The notes below the pieces were generated by a model, which was given only the letters and a program-made list of their open reading frames with translations, had not been told where the DNA came from and searched no databases. Source: Vibrio sp. HI00D65 (GTDB lineage Bacteria; Pseudomonadota; Gammaproteobacteria; Enterobacterales; Vibrionaceae). Taken from it: 60,801 nt of DNA. The position numbers were made by a program, and so were the translations under genes. Positions 19,141 to 28,644 of the stretch are shown piece by piece; positions within the stretch are counted from its first letter, which is position 1; each line of letters opens with the position of its first letter. The stretch lies in contig NZ_LWEH01000235.1 in NCBI RefSeq assembly GCF_001635455.1, positions 1 to 60,801 on the forward strand, in the 5' to 3' direction.

Positions 19141-20055
19141 TCATGATTGCTTAACGAGTTTCCTTTCCACTTCTCTGTCACCGGATGTACCGCTACTCCG
19201 CGCTTTTGCAGGTTTAACGATCAAACCAATCCCGATTAAGAACAACACCGATGCCACTACTTGAGCGAGTGACAACACTTCGTCATACATAAAGTATCCG
19301 CTGATCAGCGCGAAGACTGGCACCAGCAAGGTTAACGGTGCAGTAGTGCTTAATGGATATTGGATTAACAACTTGTTCCACACCCAATAGCCAAATAGCG
19401 TGGTTGGATAAGCCTGAAACAGCACCGCAATCGTTGTGTTCCAATCCCATTGTTCAATCCCCTGCCAAATGATTTTATCTCCGTGTAACATCACAGCAAA
19501 CAACACCAACGGCGCTGGTGCAAACAGCATTCCCCACACATTAAACGCAAACGCCTGTCTAGTTTTGGAAGCCTTAACAATGACGCCCATTAAGGTCCAA
19601 CTGCACGCTGCAATCATAATCAAGATAACGCCATTAACGGTGACATTCCCTTTCGCCGCTGAGACTAAAACTGCAAGTGCACACAGGGCTAACATCGCAC
19701 CAATTAACTTACGAACCGACGCACTTTCTTTGAAAACCCATACCCCAACAGCCATTCCAATAAGCACATTGCTTGAAAGCAATACTGAGGAAAGCCCAGA
19801 TGAGATCCCTGCTGTTATTGACCATGAAGCCATCCCCCAAATACCCACACCAAACACGAAGCCGTAACCCACTAAATAGCGCCAAGCGACATTTGGTCTC
19901 GCCACAAAAAATATCACTGGAATCACCGCTAGCGAGAAACGCGCGGCCGTTACCAACAAAGGATGAACATTGGTTACGCCCATTTTGATCATCGAGAAAT
20001 TGAATCCCCAAATTGCCATCACCAACACCGCTAACAACAAATCATTTCTTTTCAT
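19141..20055 (-). CDS. EamA/DMT family exporter
   Basis: A 304-residue inner-membrane protein with ten hydrophobic segments in two EamA repeats (starts LLLAVLVMAIWGFNFSMIKMG). Relatives export amino acids or their metabolites; EamA itself exports cysteine pathway metabolites. The ATG at 20055 has an AGAGGGGGA ribosome-binding site and matches the family start. Divergent from the MocR regulator gene, a common pairing, so this regulator probably controls it. Confidence 0.85.
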   Translation of the reverse strand: MKRNDLLLAVLVMAIWGFNFSMIKMGVTNVHPLLVTAARFSLAVIPVIFFVARPNVAWRYLVGYGFVFGVGIWGMASWSITAGISSGLSSVLLSSNVLIGMAVGVWVFKESASVRKLIGAMLALCALAVLVSAAKGNVTVNGVILIMIAACSWTLMGVIVKASKTRQAFAFNVWGMLFAPAPLVLFAVMLHGDKIIWQGIEQWDWNTTIAVLFQAYPTTLFGYWVWNKLLIQYPLSTTAPLTLLVPVFALISGYFMYDEVLSLAQVVASVLFLIGIGLIVKPAKARSSGTSGDREVERKLVKQS

Positions 20056-20097
20056 ACTGTCCCCCTCTTTTGTTTTAAAAAAGTATCCCTTGAACAA

Positions 20098-20144
20098 AAA
20101 AACGGGTACAGATACAATTTTTTAAACAAAAACCAGTACAGTTA
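20098..20144. promoter_or_regulatory. Direct repeats, probable MocR operator
   Basis: AAAAACGGGTACAGATA (20098-20114) and AAAAACCAGTACAGTTA (20128-20144) match at 14 of 17 positions and are spaced 30 bases start to start, in the divergent promoter region. Pairs of direct repeats are typical MocR binding sites. Confidence 0.55.
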
Positions 20145-20159
20145 ACCACAACCGTTACC

Positions 20160-21548
20160 ATGAGCATTTACCGAAAACTTGCGAATCAGTTTATTAATGA
20201 GATTGAAAGTGGAAAAAGACCCGAAGGTGGGCGGATGCCTTCGCTTCGTCAATTAGCTAAGCAACAAGCCGTTAGCATGTCGACCGTAGTAAGTTGCTAC
20301 CAAGAGCTAGAGTCACAGGGCTGGATTCACTCTCGACCACAAGCCGGGTATTTTGTTTCTCCTCATAAGCCAGCTCACTCAACACCTGAATGGGCACAGT
20401 TTGAGAGTAAAGTTTCCAGAGTGAGACAAACCTCATCGACTCACAACTCAATCAATGGGCCTTTAGGAGTCTCTAGCACCACCAATGATGAGCAATCGGT
20501 CGTTGAACTAGAACGCAGCTTCCGTCGCTCTATAAAACGCATGGGTAACAGGCTCAACCATTACCCTGATACTCAAGGCGAGCCGATATTACGACAAGCA
20601 TTGTCCACTCACTTTGCAAAGCTTGATGTGCATTTTTCACCAGGCGAACTGGTGGTCACGGCTGGCTGTATGTCGGCAATAAAAGCCGCTCTTGAATCGT
20701 GCACCAAAGAAGGCGATACCATTGCCATTAGCTCACCATGTTTCAACGGAATACTCGAATTACTTGGCAAGATGTCGCGTAAGATCATCGAGATCCCATC
20801 TCTAGATGACGGTGTAGACCTACAACAGTTAGAAACACATCTCAAAAGCAAACGCGTCGATGCCGCTATCTTCTGTACCTCGCATATGAACCCACAAGGG
20901 ATCAATATGTCGGCCAGCCAAAAACAGAAATTGGCGGCATTGGCGAATGAATATCGAGTGCCGATCATTGAAGATGATGTGTATTTAGAACTCTCTTATT
21001 CTTCGCACACACCACTGCCTGCCAAATACTATGACAAAGGTGGTTATGTTTTATGGTGTGGTTCTGTCTCGAAGAGTTTATCACCAAGCTATCGTTTAGG
21101 GTGGTGCTTGCCAGGAAAGTATATTGATGAGTACAAAGCGCAGTTTTCTTCTGCAAGCTACGGCGTTGCCCTTCCTACTCAGCTAGCTGTCGCTGACTTT
21201 ATTGAATCTGGTCAATACGCAAAGCACGTTCGAAGAAGATGTGCTCAAATTCTCTCTTTACGCCAGCAATACCTAAGTTATTTAACTCAAAACCTTCCTG
21301 ATGACGTCAAAATAAGCAGCCCACAAGGTGGCATGGTACTTTGGCTACAGATCCCTAACCTCAACCATATCTCATTTGCTCAAGCGGTTTCTGAGAAAAA
21401 GATTGATATTCGGCTTGGGCATCTGTTCAGCACTCTTGATCTCTACAGCAACTGCTTACGCATCAACTTTGGTTATGCGCTAGAGGGAGAGGCCAAACAA
21501 CAGCTGGATGACTTGATTGAACTTATCCGACAATGTGTCAGCAAATAG
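20160..21548 (+). CDS. MocR-type GntR regulator with aminotransferase domain
   Basis: A 462-residue fusion of a winged-helix GntR domain (ANQFINEIESGKRPEGGRMPSLRQLAKQQAVSMSTVVSCYQELE) and a class I aminotransferase fold that binds PLP. The PLP lysine region is CGSVSKSLSPSYRLGW, and the aspartate region IIEDDVYLEL. Such proteins sense PLP-linked metabolites. Most likely regulates the divergent DMT exporter and itself through the repeats between them. Confidence 0.92.
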   Translation: MSIYRKLANQFINEIESGKRPEGGRMPSLRQLAKQQAVSMSTVVSCYQELESQGWIHSRPQAGYFVSPHKPAHSTPEWAQFESKVSRVRQTSSTHNSINGPLGVSSTTNDEQSVVELERSFRRSIKRMGNRLNHYPDTQGEPILRQALSTHFAKLDVHFSPGELVVTAGCMSAIKAALESCTKEGDTIAISSPCFNGILELLGKMSRKIIEIPSLDDGVDLQQLETHLKSKRVDAAIFCTSHMNPQGINMSASQKQKLAALANEYRVPIIEDDVYLELSYSSHTPLPAKYYDKGGYVLWCGSVSKSLSPSYRLGWCLPGKYIDEYKAQFSSASYGVALPTQLAVADFIESGQYAKHVRRRCAQILSLRQQYLSYLTQNLPDDVKISSPQGGMVLWLQIPNLNHISFAQAVSEKKIDIRLGHLFSTLDLYSNCLRINFGYALEGEAKQQLDDLIELIRQCVSK

Positions 21549-21792
21549 CTTTTGGCCCACGCTTTGATCTTTAATTTTTTCATCGCGATTTGTTATAAAA
21601 AGGCGTTTATTTTTCTGATTTGAACGTGGCTAAAGCCCGTTACCGTAAGGAAATCCACTCACCTTAAAACCCTCAAATGTTGAGTTTGCAAGGTTGTGCC
21701 CATTTATGCAACTTAGCTAATGACACCTCATTTTTTGTCTTCAATATACACCCGTCAGCGCTGGCGTTATCCCGTATATGAAGAGAATAATT

Positions 21793-22407
21793 ATGAGTGA
21801 TAAAACCAAAAATAAACCACTACCTTCCTTTATTGAAGAACGCTTAAACCATTACATTGAAGATCTCATTACCCAGAACGAAAGCCAAACACACTTAGTT
21901 CTGGGTAGACGTCCTAGGCGCAATTCAGTTGTGATGCAAAGCAATGATTACCTCGCGCTGCCACACAACAAACAGATTCAACAAGCCCACCAGCAAGCGA
22001 TTGCTGAACATGATGACAACATCGTCATGTCAGCTATCTTTTTGCAAGACGAGGATTCAAAACCCGCCTTTGAAAATGAGCTAGCGAGCTATGTAGGAAT
22101 GGAAAGCTGCTTGCTCTCTCAGTCTGGTTGGGCGGCGAACATAGGCTTACTGCAAACTATCTGTCCACCACAAGCTCCTGTGTATATTGATTTCTTTGCC
22201 CACATGTCTTTATGGGAAGGTATTCGAGCCGCAGGTGCGAGCGCGCATCCGTTCATGCATAACAATATGAACCATCTGCGCAAGCAGCTTGAGCGCTATG
22301 GCTCTGGCGTCATTGTTGTAGATTCGGCCTATAGCACCATTGGCACAATTGCCCCACTTCAAATCTCAAATACACTCGCGTGCAAACCCACTATATCCAA
22401 TGAGTAA
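21793..22407 (+). pseudogene. cqsA: C-terminally truncated CqsA autoinducer synthase
   Basis: The frame encodes the first ~204 residues of a CqsA-like alpha-oxoamine synthase (SFIEERLNHYIEDLI, SNDYLALPHN, LLSQSGWAANIGLLQ, GVIVVDSAYSTIGTIAPL), then ends. Full CqsA is about 390 residues, so the PLP-binding lysine and the whole C-terminal domain are missing. The truncated end overlaps the last 17 bases of convergent cqsS, as expected for a deletion that removed the 3' half of cqsA up to the edge of cqsS. Active synthase is not expected, hence no CAI-1-type signal from this copy. Confidence 0.85.
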
Positions 22408-24439
22408 TCTTTTTGAGTAATCGGTTCTTGTCTGCCGGTTTTACAATAAGATCAGACATTCCTGATGACTCCATCTTCTGCAGAGTTATGGGCGAGCTGT
22501 CCCCTGTATGAGCAATGATCGGCACCCAAGAATAAGGCTTATTCGCGCTTCTAATGAGTCGAGAAGCTTCGACACCGTCCATAATAGGCATTTCAATATC
22601 CATTAAAACCAAGTCAATGGTCTCTGAGTCTAGAGCGTCTAATGCCTGCTGACCGTCTTCTTTCTGTACCACATCAAAGCCTTGCTTTTCCAGCAACATC
22701 GCAGTAAGACGACGTAGAGACTCGTTATCGTCGACTACCATAACGGTGCGCTTATTTGCATTTTCAATCGGCTTAACGGCCACCGGTGGAGTCTCGTAAT
22801 TGGAGTCAAACAGTAAATGGTCAATCGCTGCTTTAGTGTTCAGTAGCAAGACTTGAGTTTCTATCCAAATTGGTTCAAATGAAATATCCCTCACTTGTTG
22901 AATAGGATAATGTTCATATAAGTACACAATTCGCGCTTCTGTGAGCGATAATAAATACTCAAGCTCATCAAGGCTGCTTGCCCTCAAAATGATACTTTCC
23001 AAGTCGACGAATACTAAATCAAAATCGAACTGATACTCTGTTTTATTAAGTGCTGATGCCACATCCAAAATCGTAAGTTCAAATCCCATAAGTTGAGACA
23101 TTTCCGTCACTTTCTTATTCAGGACAGTTTGCTCACTCACCATCAATGCCGACTTTAAGTTTCTTAATTCACACTTAATCTGATTGACTGAATTTGACGT
23201 CAAAGAAGGAAACGTCATTGTAAACTGCGTCCACTCTCCGACTTCTGATTGACATTTAATCTCACCACCAAACGAACGCATCACCTTCTGACAAAATGAT
23301 AAGCCTAACCCGTAGTTTCCTGTTTTACCTGTCGTATAGAAATCTTGGAAAATGTGACGTATTGCCTCACTAGAGATACCAGCCCCGTTGTCCGTCACTA
23401 CAATTTGATTAGTAACATCATCGCTACTCAGGGTGACATGAATATGAAAATCTTCCGGACTTCGGTGATGGAACGCATTTTTATACAGGTTGTACATCAC
23501 ATACTTCAACAAAGTGTCGCTTCCTAAAAAATCAAAGTCACTTTGTACATCCAAAGATATTGCTGATTTATCTGACGCACGCTTATAGTTAAAGTTATCA
23601 ATTGAATATTCGATCACCGATTGTGCAGAGTGCTTTTTAAAGGTTGAACGGGATAAACAGTTCTCATCAATTGACGTCAACAATAAATCGATGGTCTCGT
23701 TACCTGAGTGGATAATTTCCAAGGCCTCGTCGCCCAAGTCACGTAGCTGCTTTAACTCTTCAGCGCTCAGTGCATATGGCTCTTTAATGTCACCACTTTT
23801 AGGGTTTGGTAGTATCGATTGAATAACATCAATAGAAGTTAACAAGCCACTAAGAGGGTTTCTCATTTCGTGTGCAATACCAGCGCCAAAAGATTTCGCT
23901 ATAGATACCTTATTCTCGTATTCCACCTGATTACGGAAATAAAATAAGTTACCGAATAGATAGATAAATAAGAAAATTGGCACATGCGTCCAATTCATGG
24001 TTATCTCAAGGTAAAAGCCTTGAACCACCCAAGCACAAAACGTCGCAATCCCTATTCCGACAAAGGTTTGCGCAAACATCACCTTAGTGACATGAACCAA
24101 AGAAATATGAAGGAATATTGCAGACATGAAAGACATGACCCAAATATTGGACCAATTGTTCATCAGCAACATATAGAAGAAGAAAGATGGAAGACAGAGT
24201 GTAATCGCGACTTGATAATACGCAGGCAGATACTTTCGCCATTCAAACGGTACGTGTTTACGGAAAATGATGCCGAAGAACAACACCGAGCATAACAGCC
24301 GGAGAGGCAGATTTTCATAAGGTTGCGGGAACAGATACTCCCAAACTACATAGTAAACAGGGAAACCGACTAAGCCCATCCAACCTAAGAAGGTTAAATT
24401 CGGTTCAGCATATTGATAAACTTTACGAATAGCGCCCAT
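22391..24439 (-). CDS. cqsS: Quorum-sensing hybrid histidine kinase CqsS
   Basis: A 682-residue protein close to the usual CqsS length. Six or so membrane segments fill residues 1-170, followed by HisKA with phospho-His H190 (GIAHEMRNPLSG), an ATPase domain (DNGAGIS, GLGLSFCQKVM) and a C-terminal receiver (VMVVDDNESLRRL, phospho-Asp in LVLMDIEMP). It senses CAI-1-type alpha-hydroxyketones and feeds phosphate to LuxU. Residue F166, 24 residues before the phospho-His, corresponds by my count to the V. cholerae C170 / V. harveyi F175 position that sets ligand chain preference; Phe would suggest V. harveyi-like selectivity. Its own synthase gene is broken. Confidence 0.92.
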   Translation of the reverse strand: MGAIRKVYQYAEPNLTFLGWMGLVGFPVYYVVWEYLFPQPYENLPLRLLCSVLFFGIIFRKHVPFEWRKYLPAYYQVAITLCLPSFFFYMLLMNNWSNIWVMSFMSAIFLHISLVHVTKVMFAQTFVGIGIATFCAWVVQGFYLEITMNWTHVPIFLFIYLFGNLFYFRNQVEYENKVSIAKSFGAGIAHEMRNPLSGLLTSIDVIQSILPNPKSGDIKEPYALSAEELKQLRDLGDEALEIIHSGNETIDLLLTSIDENCLSRSTFKKHSAQSVIEYSIDNFNYKRASDKSAISLDVQSDFDFLGSDTLLKYVMYNLYKNAFHHRSPEDFHIHVTLSSDDVTNQIVVTDNGAGISSEAIRHIFQDFYTTGKTGNYGLGLSFCQKVMRSFGGEIKCQSEVGEWTQFTMTFPSLTSNSVNQIKCELRNLKSALMVSEQTVLNKKVTEMSQLMGFELTILDVASALNKTEYQFDFDLVFVDLESIILRASSLDELEYLLSLTEARIVYLYEHYPIQQVRDISFEPIWIETQVLLLNTKAAIDHLLFDSNYETPPVAVKPIENANKRTVMVVDDNESLRRLTAMLLEKQGFDVVQKEDGQQALDALDSETIDLVLMDIEMPIMDGVEASRLIRSANKPYSWVPIIAHTGDSSPITLQKMESSGMSDLIVKPADKNRLLKKITHWI

Positions 24440-24604
24440 ACGAAATTCTTTATTCCCTAAACTCTGACATTTACCATTCTTATTATTTTGTTTTTATTAT
24501 AACTTAGCGATTATATTACACATCACCTCCAAGCAATGAGGTTTGAATCAAATATATACGCGCTTTTGCATTTAATCTGTTTTAACCCTGCAGCCAAATA
24601 CATG

Positions 24605-24628
24605 AAGGCCTCGTTAATACGAGGCCTA
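24605..24628. terminator. GGCCTCG hairpin
   Basis: AGGCCTCGT and ACGAGGCCT arms around a short loop, after the leftward AraC gene. Similar hairpins end other genes in this window (38498, 45999). Confidence 0.55.
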
Positions 24629-24666
24629 ATAGTGATTTCATTTCTTGTTATCTGTGACACATAAAG

Positions 24667-25530
24667 CTAGGTTATCGGCAAGTAAATATTAGTGAGCAAA
24701 TCACATTCATCCACATGATGGACTAGATTCACGTATTGGAAAAAGCACGGAAAATCTCTCAAAGATTCGCCACTCTTGGGTAACCACTCACGATATAAGT
24801 AGCTTACCGTGTCAGCGATTAAATCATGGTTGCCCTTATGAACAGCGACAGCACAACGACCGCCCGGAATGATCCTCTTCTTAACACCAAAGATATTTTC
24901 TGGGACATCCCCGTTATGGCTTCCGCAAATATCAAAGCGATATTCATCTTCAGGGGTATCTGAAGGGTCAGAATAAGCCACACCAAATGTGTCACTGGTT
25001 TTTACCGGAGAGAAACCCGTCGACTTCCTCCAATCAATAAATTTAGCAGCAGTATTGTAAACCAGCTTTGGGCTCCCTTTATGCTCAATCAGTGCAACCT
25101 CTGTTTCGCAAAAATCGACGATTTTCACATCCATTATCTCTTCTCCACTCTTTGGTAAGTTAAACTCATACTTTGAACGCCAATATGACCAGTTGGGTTG
25201 TTTTCTAAATTGAGAGGGTGTCTGCTTAAAGTGCCTCGAAAATGCTCGAGAGAATGCTTCAAGACTCTCAAAGTGAGCCTCCAATGCAATATCGGTGACA
25301 CTGTACTCGGGCTCAAAAGCTAAACGAAAAGAAGCGCGCTTTAACCGAGCAAACGACACATACTGAATAGTGCTAATCCCCATAAACGACTTGAAGATAC
25401 GGTGAAAGTGGTACTTTGAACTCGCCGCCACTGAGCTCAGCTGATCCAAAGTTAATGACTCATCCAAATGTCTATCAATGAAGTCACACACATTTCGTAT
25501 TCGTCGCTCGTGATGTTTCACTACATTCAT
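24667..25530 (-). CDS. AraC family regulator with GyrI-like effector domain
   Basis: A 287-residue protein: two AraC helix-turn-helix motifs (SLTLDQLSSVAASSKYHFHRIFKSFMG and YSVTDIALEAHFESLEAFSRAFSRHF) followed by a GyrI-like small-molecule-binding domain (DVKIVDFCETEVALIEHKGS onwards, ending DLLTNIYLPIT). Relatives are SoxS/Rob/DNA-gyrase-inhibitor-like sensors of drugs. The ATG at 25530 gives the family start; the upstream in-frame extension lacks homology. It lies just downstream of the ABC-F gene in the same direction. Confidence 0.88.
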   Translation of the reverse strand: MNVVKHHERRIRNVCDFIDRHLDESLTLDQLSSVAASSKYHFHRIFKSFMGISTIQYVSFARLKRASFRLAFEPEYSVTDIALEAHFESLEAFSRAFSRHFKQTPSQFRKQPNWSYWRSKYEFNLPKSGEEIMDVKIVDFCETEVALIEHKGSPKLVYNTAAKFIDWRKSTGFSPVKTSDTFGVAYSDPSDTPEDEYRFDICGSHNGDVPENIFGVKKRIIPGGRCAVAVHKGNHDLIADTVSYLYREWLPKSGESLRDFPCFFQYVNLVHHVDECDLLTNIYLPIT

Positions 25531-25738
25531 TTTTGTTACCCAATAAAGAATTCGGAAAGATAATACCGACGAGGCGTTAAGTTCGCCTGATTGAGATTGC
25601 GAGACTGACTTAACTGTTGTTTTTAATTCTATATTAAGTCGTAACAAAAGGCTCTTTAGCCAATGCAGCACTAAAGAGCCGAAGCCTACTTAACAACAGA
25701 TATTGAGCGTTGTGATGCCTACTGCATTACAAACTGGG

Positions 25739-27517
25739 CTAGTTCAGTTCCAACATAGCATTAATCCGAATTATTTCTTGCTGCCATTTCACTTGCAGAT
25801 TAGGCTTCTGATGCTTTGCTTTACGAGCTTGATCCTTACTGAGTAATTCTTCGAGCTCTAATAGCCTTTCTAAAAGACCCTCTTCATCAGTTTGCGACTG
25901 CTGATCATCTGTTTTAGGCAGCTCAGAACCAGAATCGACACAGACTATAGAGTTAGACTGAATCGAAGCAGAGCAAGATTCCGCGTTTTTGCCTTGATGG
26001 ATGACAGACATCGCTTCATACACCGCATCTAAGTAAGTCATTTCCACAAGTTGACCGTCATTGATATACCAGAATCGATTGCATGATTTTTCGATCAACT
26101 CTCGATCATGGCTGACCAACAGTAGCCCCCCGTCGAATTGAGTTAAGCAATTCGCCAGCTCTTCCTTACCTTCAATATCAAGGTGGTTAGTGGGCTCATC
26201 CAACAACAGGAAGTGATACTTCGCTAGCGATAGCCCAACGAACAGCAGTCGAGAACGCTCTCCACCGCTAAGCTCTGCGATCTTTTGCTCATGTCTTTCA
26301 TAGGAAAAACCTGCGCTAATCAAAGCCATTTTTCTAGCTTCCTGCGAAACTGGATAAAATGAGTAAAGTGAATCTATTAGTGAATGGTCATCACTTAATT
26401 GGTGCAGGCTTTGGTCGTAATACCCGACTTCGGCATTTGGGTGAAAATAACCATTATCTCCAAGTTGAGAAGCCTGATAATTCGCCCACAATACTTTCAG
26501 AAGAGACGACTTACCCGCCCCATTTTTGCCTAGCACAGCAACACGGTCACCACTCTTTATCTGCTGGAACAGCACTTCAAACAGTGGCGCTTGGTCGTCA
26601 GCGGCGGTAATTGGCACCTCTGACAATTCAAGTATTCGATTGGCCTTCATGGGTTCACCGGACAAACTTAATGTCCATGGTTCTACAGAATCCAAATGTG
26701 TCATGGTCGAGCGTAACCCTTCGGCGCGCTTTTCCATGCTTTTTGCTTTTCGAGACAGACCTTCATTGTCAAAGTCACGCCCCCAAATCGCTAAACGATG
26801 AGCGCTCTTTTCGATGCGGTCGATCTCTTTCTTTTCTGCTTGTTGCCTTTCCGCATCCGTTCGGTCTTTATCTTCCAATGCTTTTCGAGCTTTGGTGCAC
26901 TTTTGGCTAAAGGTAAGTACCCTTTTGTCACGTAGCACCCAAGTAGAATCGGTGACGTGGTCAAGTAATCGTTGATCATGCGAAACCATGACAAACGTAC
27001 CTCTCCAATCTTTCAGAAACTGCTCTAACCAAAGTAACGTCGGTAGATCTAAGTGGTTGCTTGGTTCATCTAGCAATAGGACATCTGGCTCAAGAATCAA
27101 TGCTCTCGCGACTAACACTCGCGCGTATTGACCGCCACTTAAAGTGCCTACCAGCTGGTTCCAATAGCTTTCATCAAATCCTAAATTAGAAAGAGTAATT
27201 TGCGCTCGCCATTGCTCTGTTTGATGCATGTTTAAAGGAAGGTTATCGGTCACAGCATCGAGCATTGAGAGACTTAAAAGTCGCTTAGGTAAGTGTTGCT
27301 CAATTAAGGCAACTACGGCATTCGAGGCGAACGAAACATTCCCTACACAGTCAGGTAAATCTTTGTTTAACAGACGTAATAAGGTGCTTTTGCCACAGCC
27401 ATTACTGCCAATAAGGCCAATGCGGTCACCTCTCTTAATGGTAAAGGAAAGCCCATCAAATAACCGGCATGATGTTAGGTCGTAAGAAATGGATGATGTA
27501 GATATTAATGTAGTCAT
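25739..27517 (-). CDS. ABC-F family ATPase
   Basis: A 592-residue cytosolic protein with two ABC ATPase domains and no membrane segments. First: GSNGCGKSTLLRLL, LSGGQYARVLVARAL, LLLDEPSNHLDLPT. Second: GKNGAGKSSLLKVL, LSGGERSRLLFVGLSL, LLLDEPTNHLD. A charged linker lies between them (RKALEDKDRTDAERQQAEKKEIDRIEK). ABC-F proteins act at the ribosomal E/P site; some protect against antibiotics, others act in stalled translation. I chose ATG 27517; a TTG at 27529 would add four residues. The long leader upstream with a short ORF and alternative hairpins suggests antibiotic-responsive attenuation and so favours a resistance role. Confidence 0.88.
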   Translation of the reverse strand: MTTLISTSSISYDLTSCRLFDGLSFTIKRGDRIGLIGSNGCGKSTLLRLLNKDLPDCVGNVSFASNAVVALIEQHLPKRLLSLSMLDAVTDNLPLNMHQTEQWRAQITLSNLGFDESYWNQLVGTLSGGQYARVLVARALILEPDVLLLDEPSNHLDLPTLLWLEQFLKDWRGTFVMVSHDQRLLDHVTDSTWVLRDKRVLTFSQKCTKARKALEDKDRTDAERQQAEKKEIDRIEKSAHRLAIWGRDFDNEGLSRKAKSMEKRAEGLRSTMTHLDSVEPWTLSLSGEPMKANRILELSEVPITAADDQAPLFEVLFQQIKSGDRVAVLGKNGAGKSSLLKVLWANYQASQLGDNGYFHPNAEVGYYDQSLHQLSDDHSLIDSLYSFYPVSQEARKMALISAGFSYERHEQKIAELSGGERSRLLFVGLSLAKYHFLLLDEPTNHLDIEGKEELANCLTQFDGGLLLVSHDRELIEKSCNRFWYINDGQLVEMTYLDAVYEAMSVIHQGKNAESCSASIQSNSIVCVDSGSELPKTDDQQSQTDEEGLLERLLELEELLSKDQARKAKHQKPNLQVKWQQEIIRINAMLELN

Positions 27518-27524
27518 TTGTTTA

Positions 27525-27672
27525 CTCAAGTTTCAAGCGCAACAAAGCGCTGTTGTCATTCGCTGACAACAACCAAGTAAACTAGAGTGAAGAAACTCTA
27601 TTGAAGGTTATATTGAAATGCTTCGCTCAAGTTTTGGTTATCGCAGCACGATATTTTTAAAACTTGAGTTTT
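27525..27672 (-). promoter_or_regulatory. Alternative-pairing attenuator of the ABC-F gene
   Basis: Three complementary segments occur on the transcript: segment 1 CTCAAGTTTT inside the leader ORF (27659-27672 region), segment 2 AAAACTTGAG just after the leader stop (27626-27635), and segment 3 AAACTTGAG overlapping the ribosome-binding region of the ABC-F start (27525-27533). Pairings 1:2 and 1:3 exclude each other. A further hairpin (TTGTCA/TGACAA, 27551-27572) lies between. A ribosome stalled on the leader could decide whether the ABC-F start is free. Confidence 0.5.
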
Positions 27673-27718
27673 GGTCGTACCAAAAAATATGCGCGAAGTT
27701 AAATTCACACACTTTCAT
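27638..27718 (-). CDS. 26-aa leader peptide upstream of the ABC-F gene
   Basis: An ATG eight bases after a near-perfect AAGGAGG ribosome-binding site opens a 26-codon frame (begins MKVCEFNFAHIFWYDQ) ending about 120 bases before the ABC-F start. Its last third contains the arm CTCAAGTTTT, which can pair with either of two downstream copies of (A)AAACTTGAG, one of them next to the ABC-F start. This arrangement resembles leader-peptide attenuators of ribosome-protection genes. Confidence 0.6.
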   Translation of the reverse strand: MKVCEFNFAHIFWYDQNSSFKNIVLR

Positions 27719-27828
27719 AAAAATCCTCCTTATATTTGTCTTGAGTTGAACATAAGCGCTAAAAATAAATCACATTAATCGATGAGTCAAAATATTTAGG
27801 CGCTTCGACTTATACTTGATTTACAACC

Positions 27829-28644
27829 TTAGGTCACTGTTACTCGGTGCATTTTTCTTGGCGTATCACCGTAATCAATCACAGCATAATGCTGAGTGAC
27901 TCTGTTGTCCCATATCGCCATTGAGCCCTTGCTCCATTTGAAACGCACTTGATACTCAGGTCGACGTGCAATTTCAAAAAGCTGGCGAAGTAGTGAATCA
28001 CTCTCTTCACGTTTGAGTTCATTGATGTAACGGGTAAATTGCTCGTTTATATATAGCGTCTCTTTGCCCGTTTCTGGATGAACTTGTACTAACGGATGCT
28101 CTACTGGCGGGTTTTCTTGCGCGGTTTTCAGCAGTGACTTATGCCAATTTAGCTCAATTTGGTCCGATTCAATACCCTCAAACGCGACTAACGAATGCGT
28201 TGCCGATAAGCCTCTTAGCTTGTCTTTCATGCTTTCATCTAATGAATCGAACACTGCGGTCATCGAACACCAAATCGTGTCGCCACCGACATCCGGTACA
28301 TATTGAGCATGTAATAGAGAGGCTTTAGATGGTAGCTCCCGCCAGGTTAAGTCGGTATGCCAATAACTCTCCATTGGCGCATTACCTCGAGTAGTTTCTA
28401 TCACACTGACTTGCGGGACTTGTTCTACACGCGGAAAGAAAGGATGAACGGGTTCGAGCTCTCCGAAACGCTTTGCAAGCGCTAAGTGTTGTTCAGGCGA
28501 GAGGCTTTGTTCACCCAAGAAAATGACTTGATAAGTAACAAGTGCCTGGTACAAATCATCGAGTTCACTCTCACTGCAATCCGAAAGATTTAATCCATCA
28601 ATACGAGCGCCAATGTGAGGGGTAATAGGTTCAATTTTCAACAT
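27829..28644 (-). CDS. TauD/TfdA family Fe(II)/2-oxoglutarate dioxygenase
   Basis: A 271-residue protein of taurine-dioxygenase type. Metal triad: H and D in YWHTDLTWRE and the distal His in VTQHYAVIDYG; the 2-oxoglutarate arginine is in DTPRKMHRVTV. Length and motifs fit TauD, which releases sulphite from taurine, but no tauABC transporter lies nearby, so substrate is uncertain. Single-gene unit. Confidence 0.88.
   Translation of the reverse strand: MLKIEPITPHIGARIDGLNLSDCSESELDDLYQALVTYQVIFLGEQSLSPEQHLALAKRFGELEPVHPFFPRVEQVPQVSVIETTRGNAPMESYWHTDLTWRELPSKASLLHAQYVPDVGGDTIWCSMTAVFDSLDESMKDKLRGLSATHSLVAFEGIESDQIELNWHKSLLKTAQENPPVEHPLVQVHPETGKETLYINEQFTRYINELKREESDSLLRQLFEIARRPEYQVRFKWSKGSMAIWDNRVTQHYAVIDYGDTPRKMHRVTVT

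Noticed and set aside
27721..27731. Ribosome-binding site of an unlisted long gene
   Set aside because: The only frame it serves is the 26-codon leader, which ends before the ABC-F gene.
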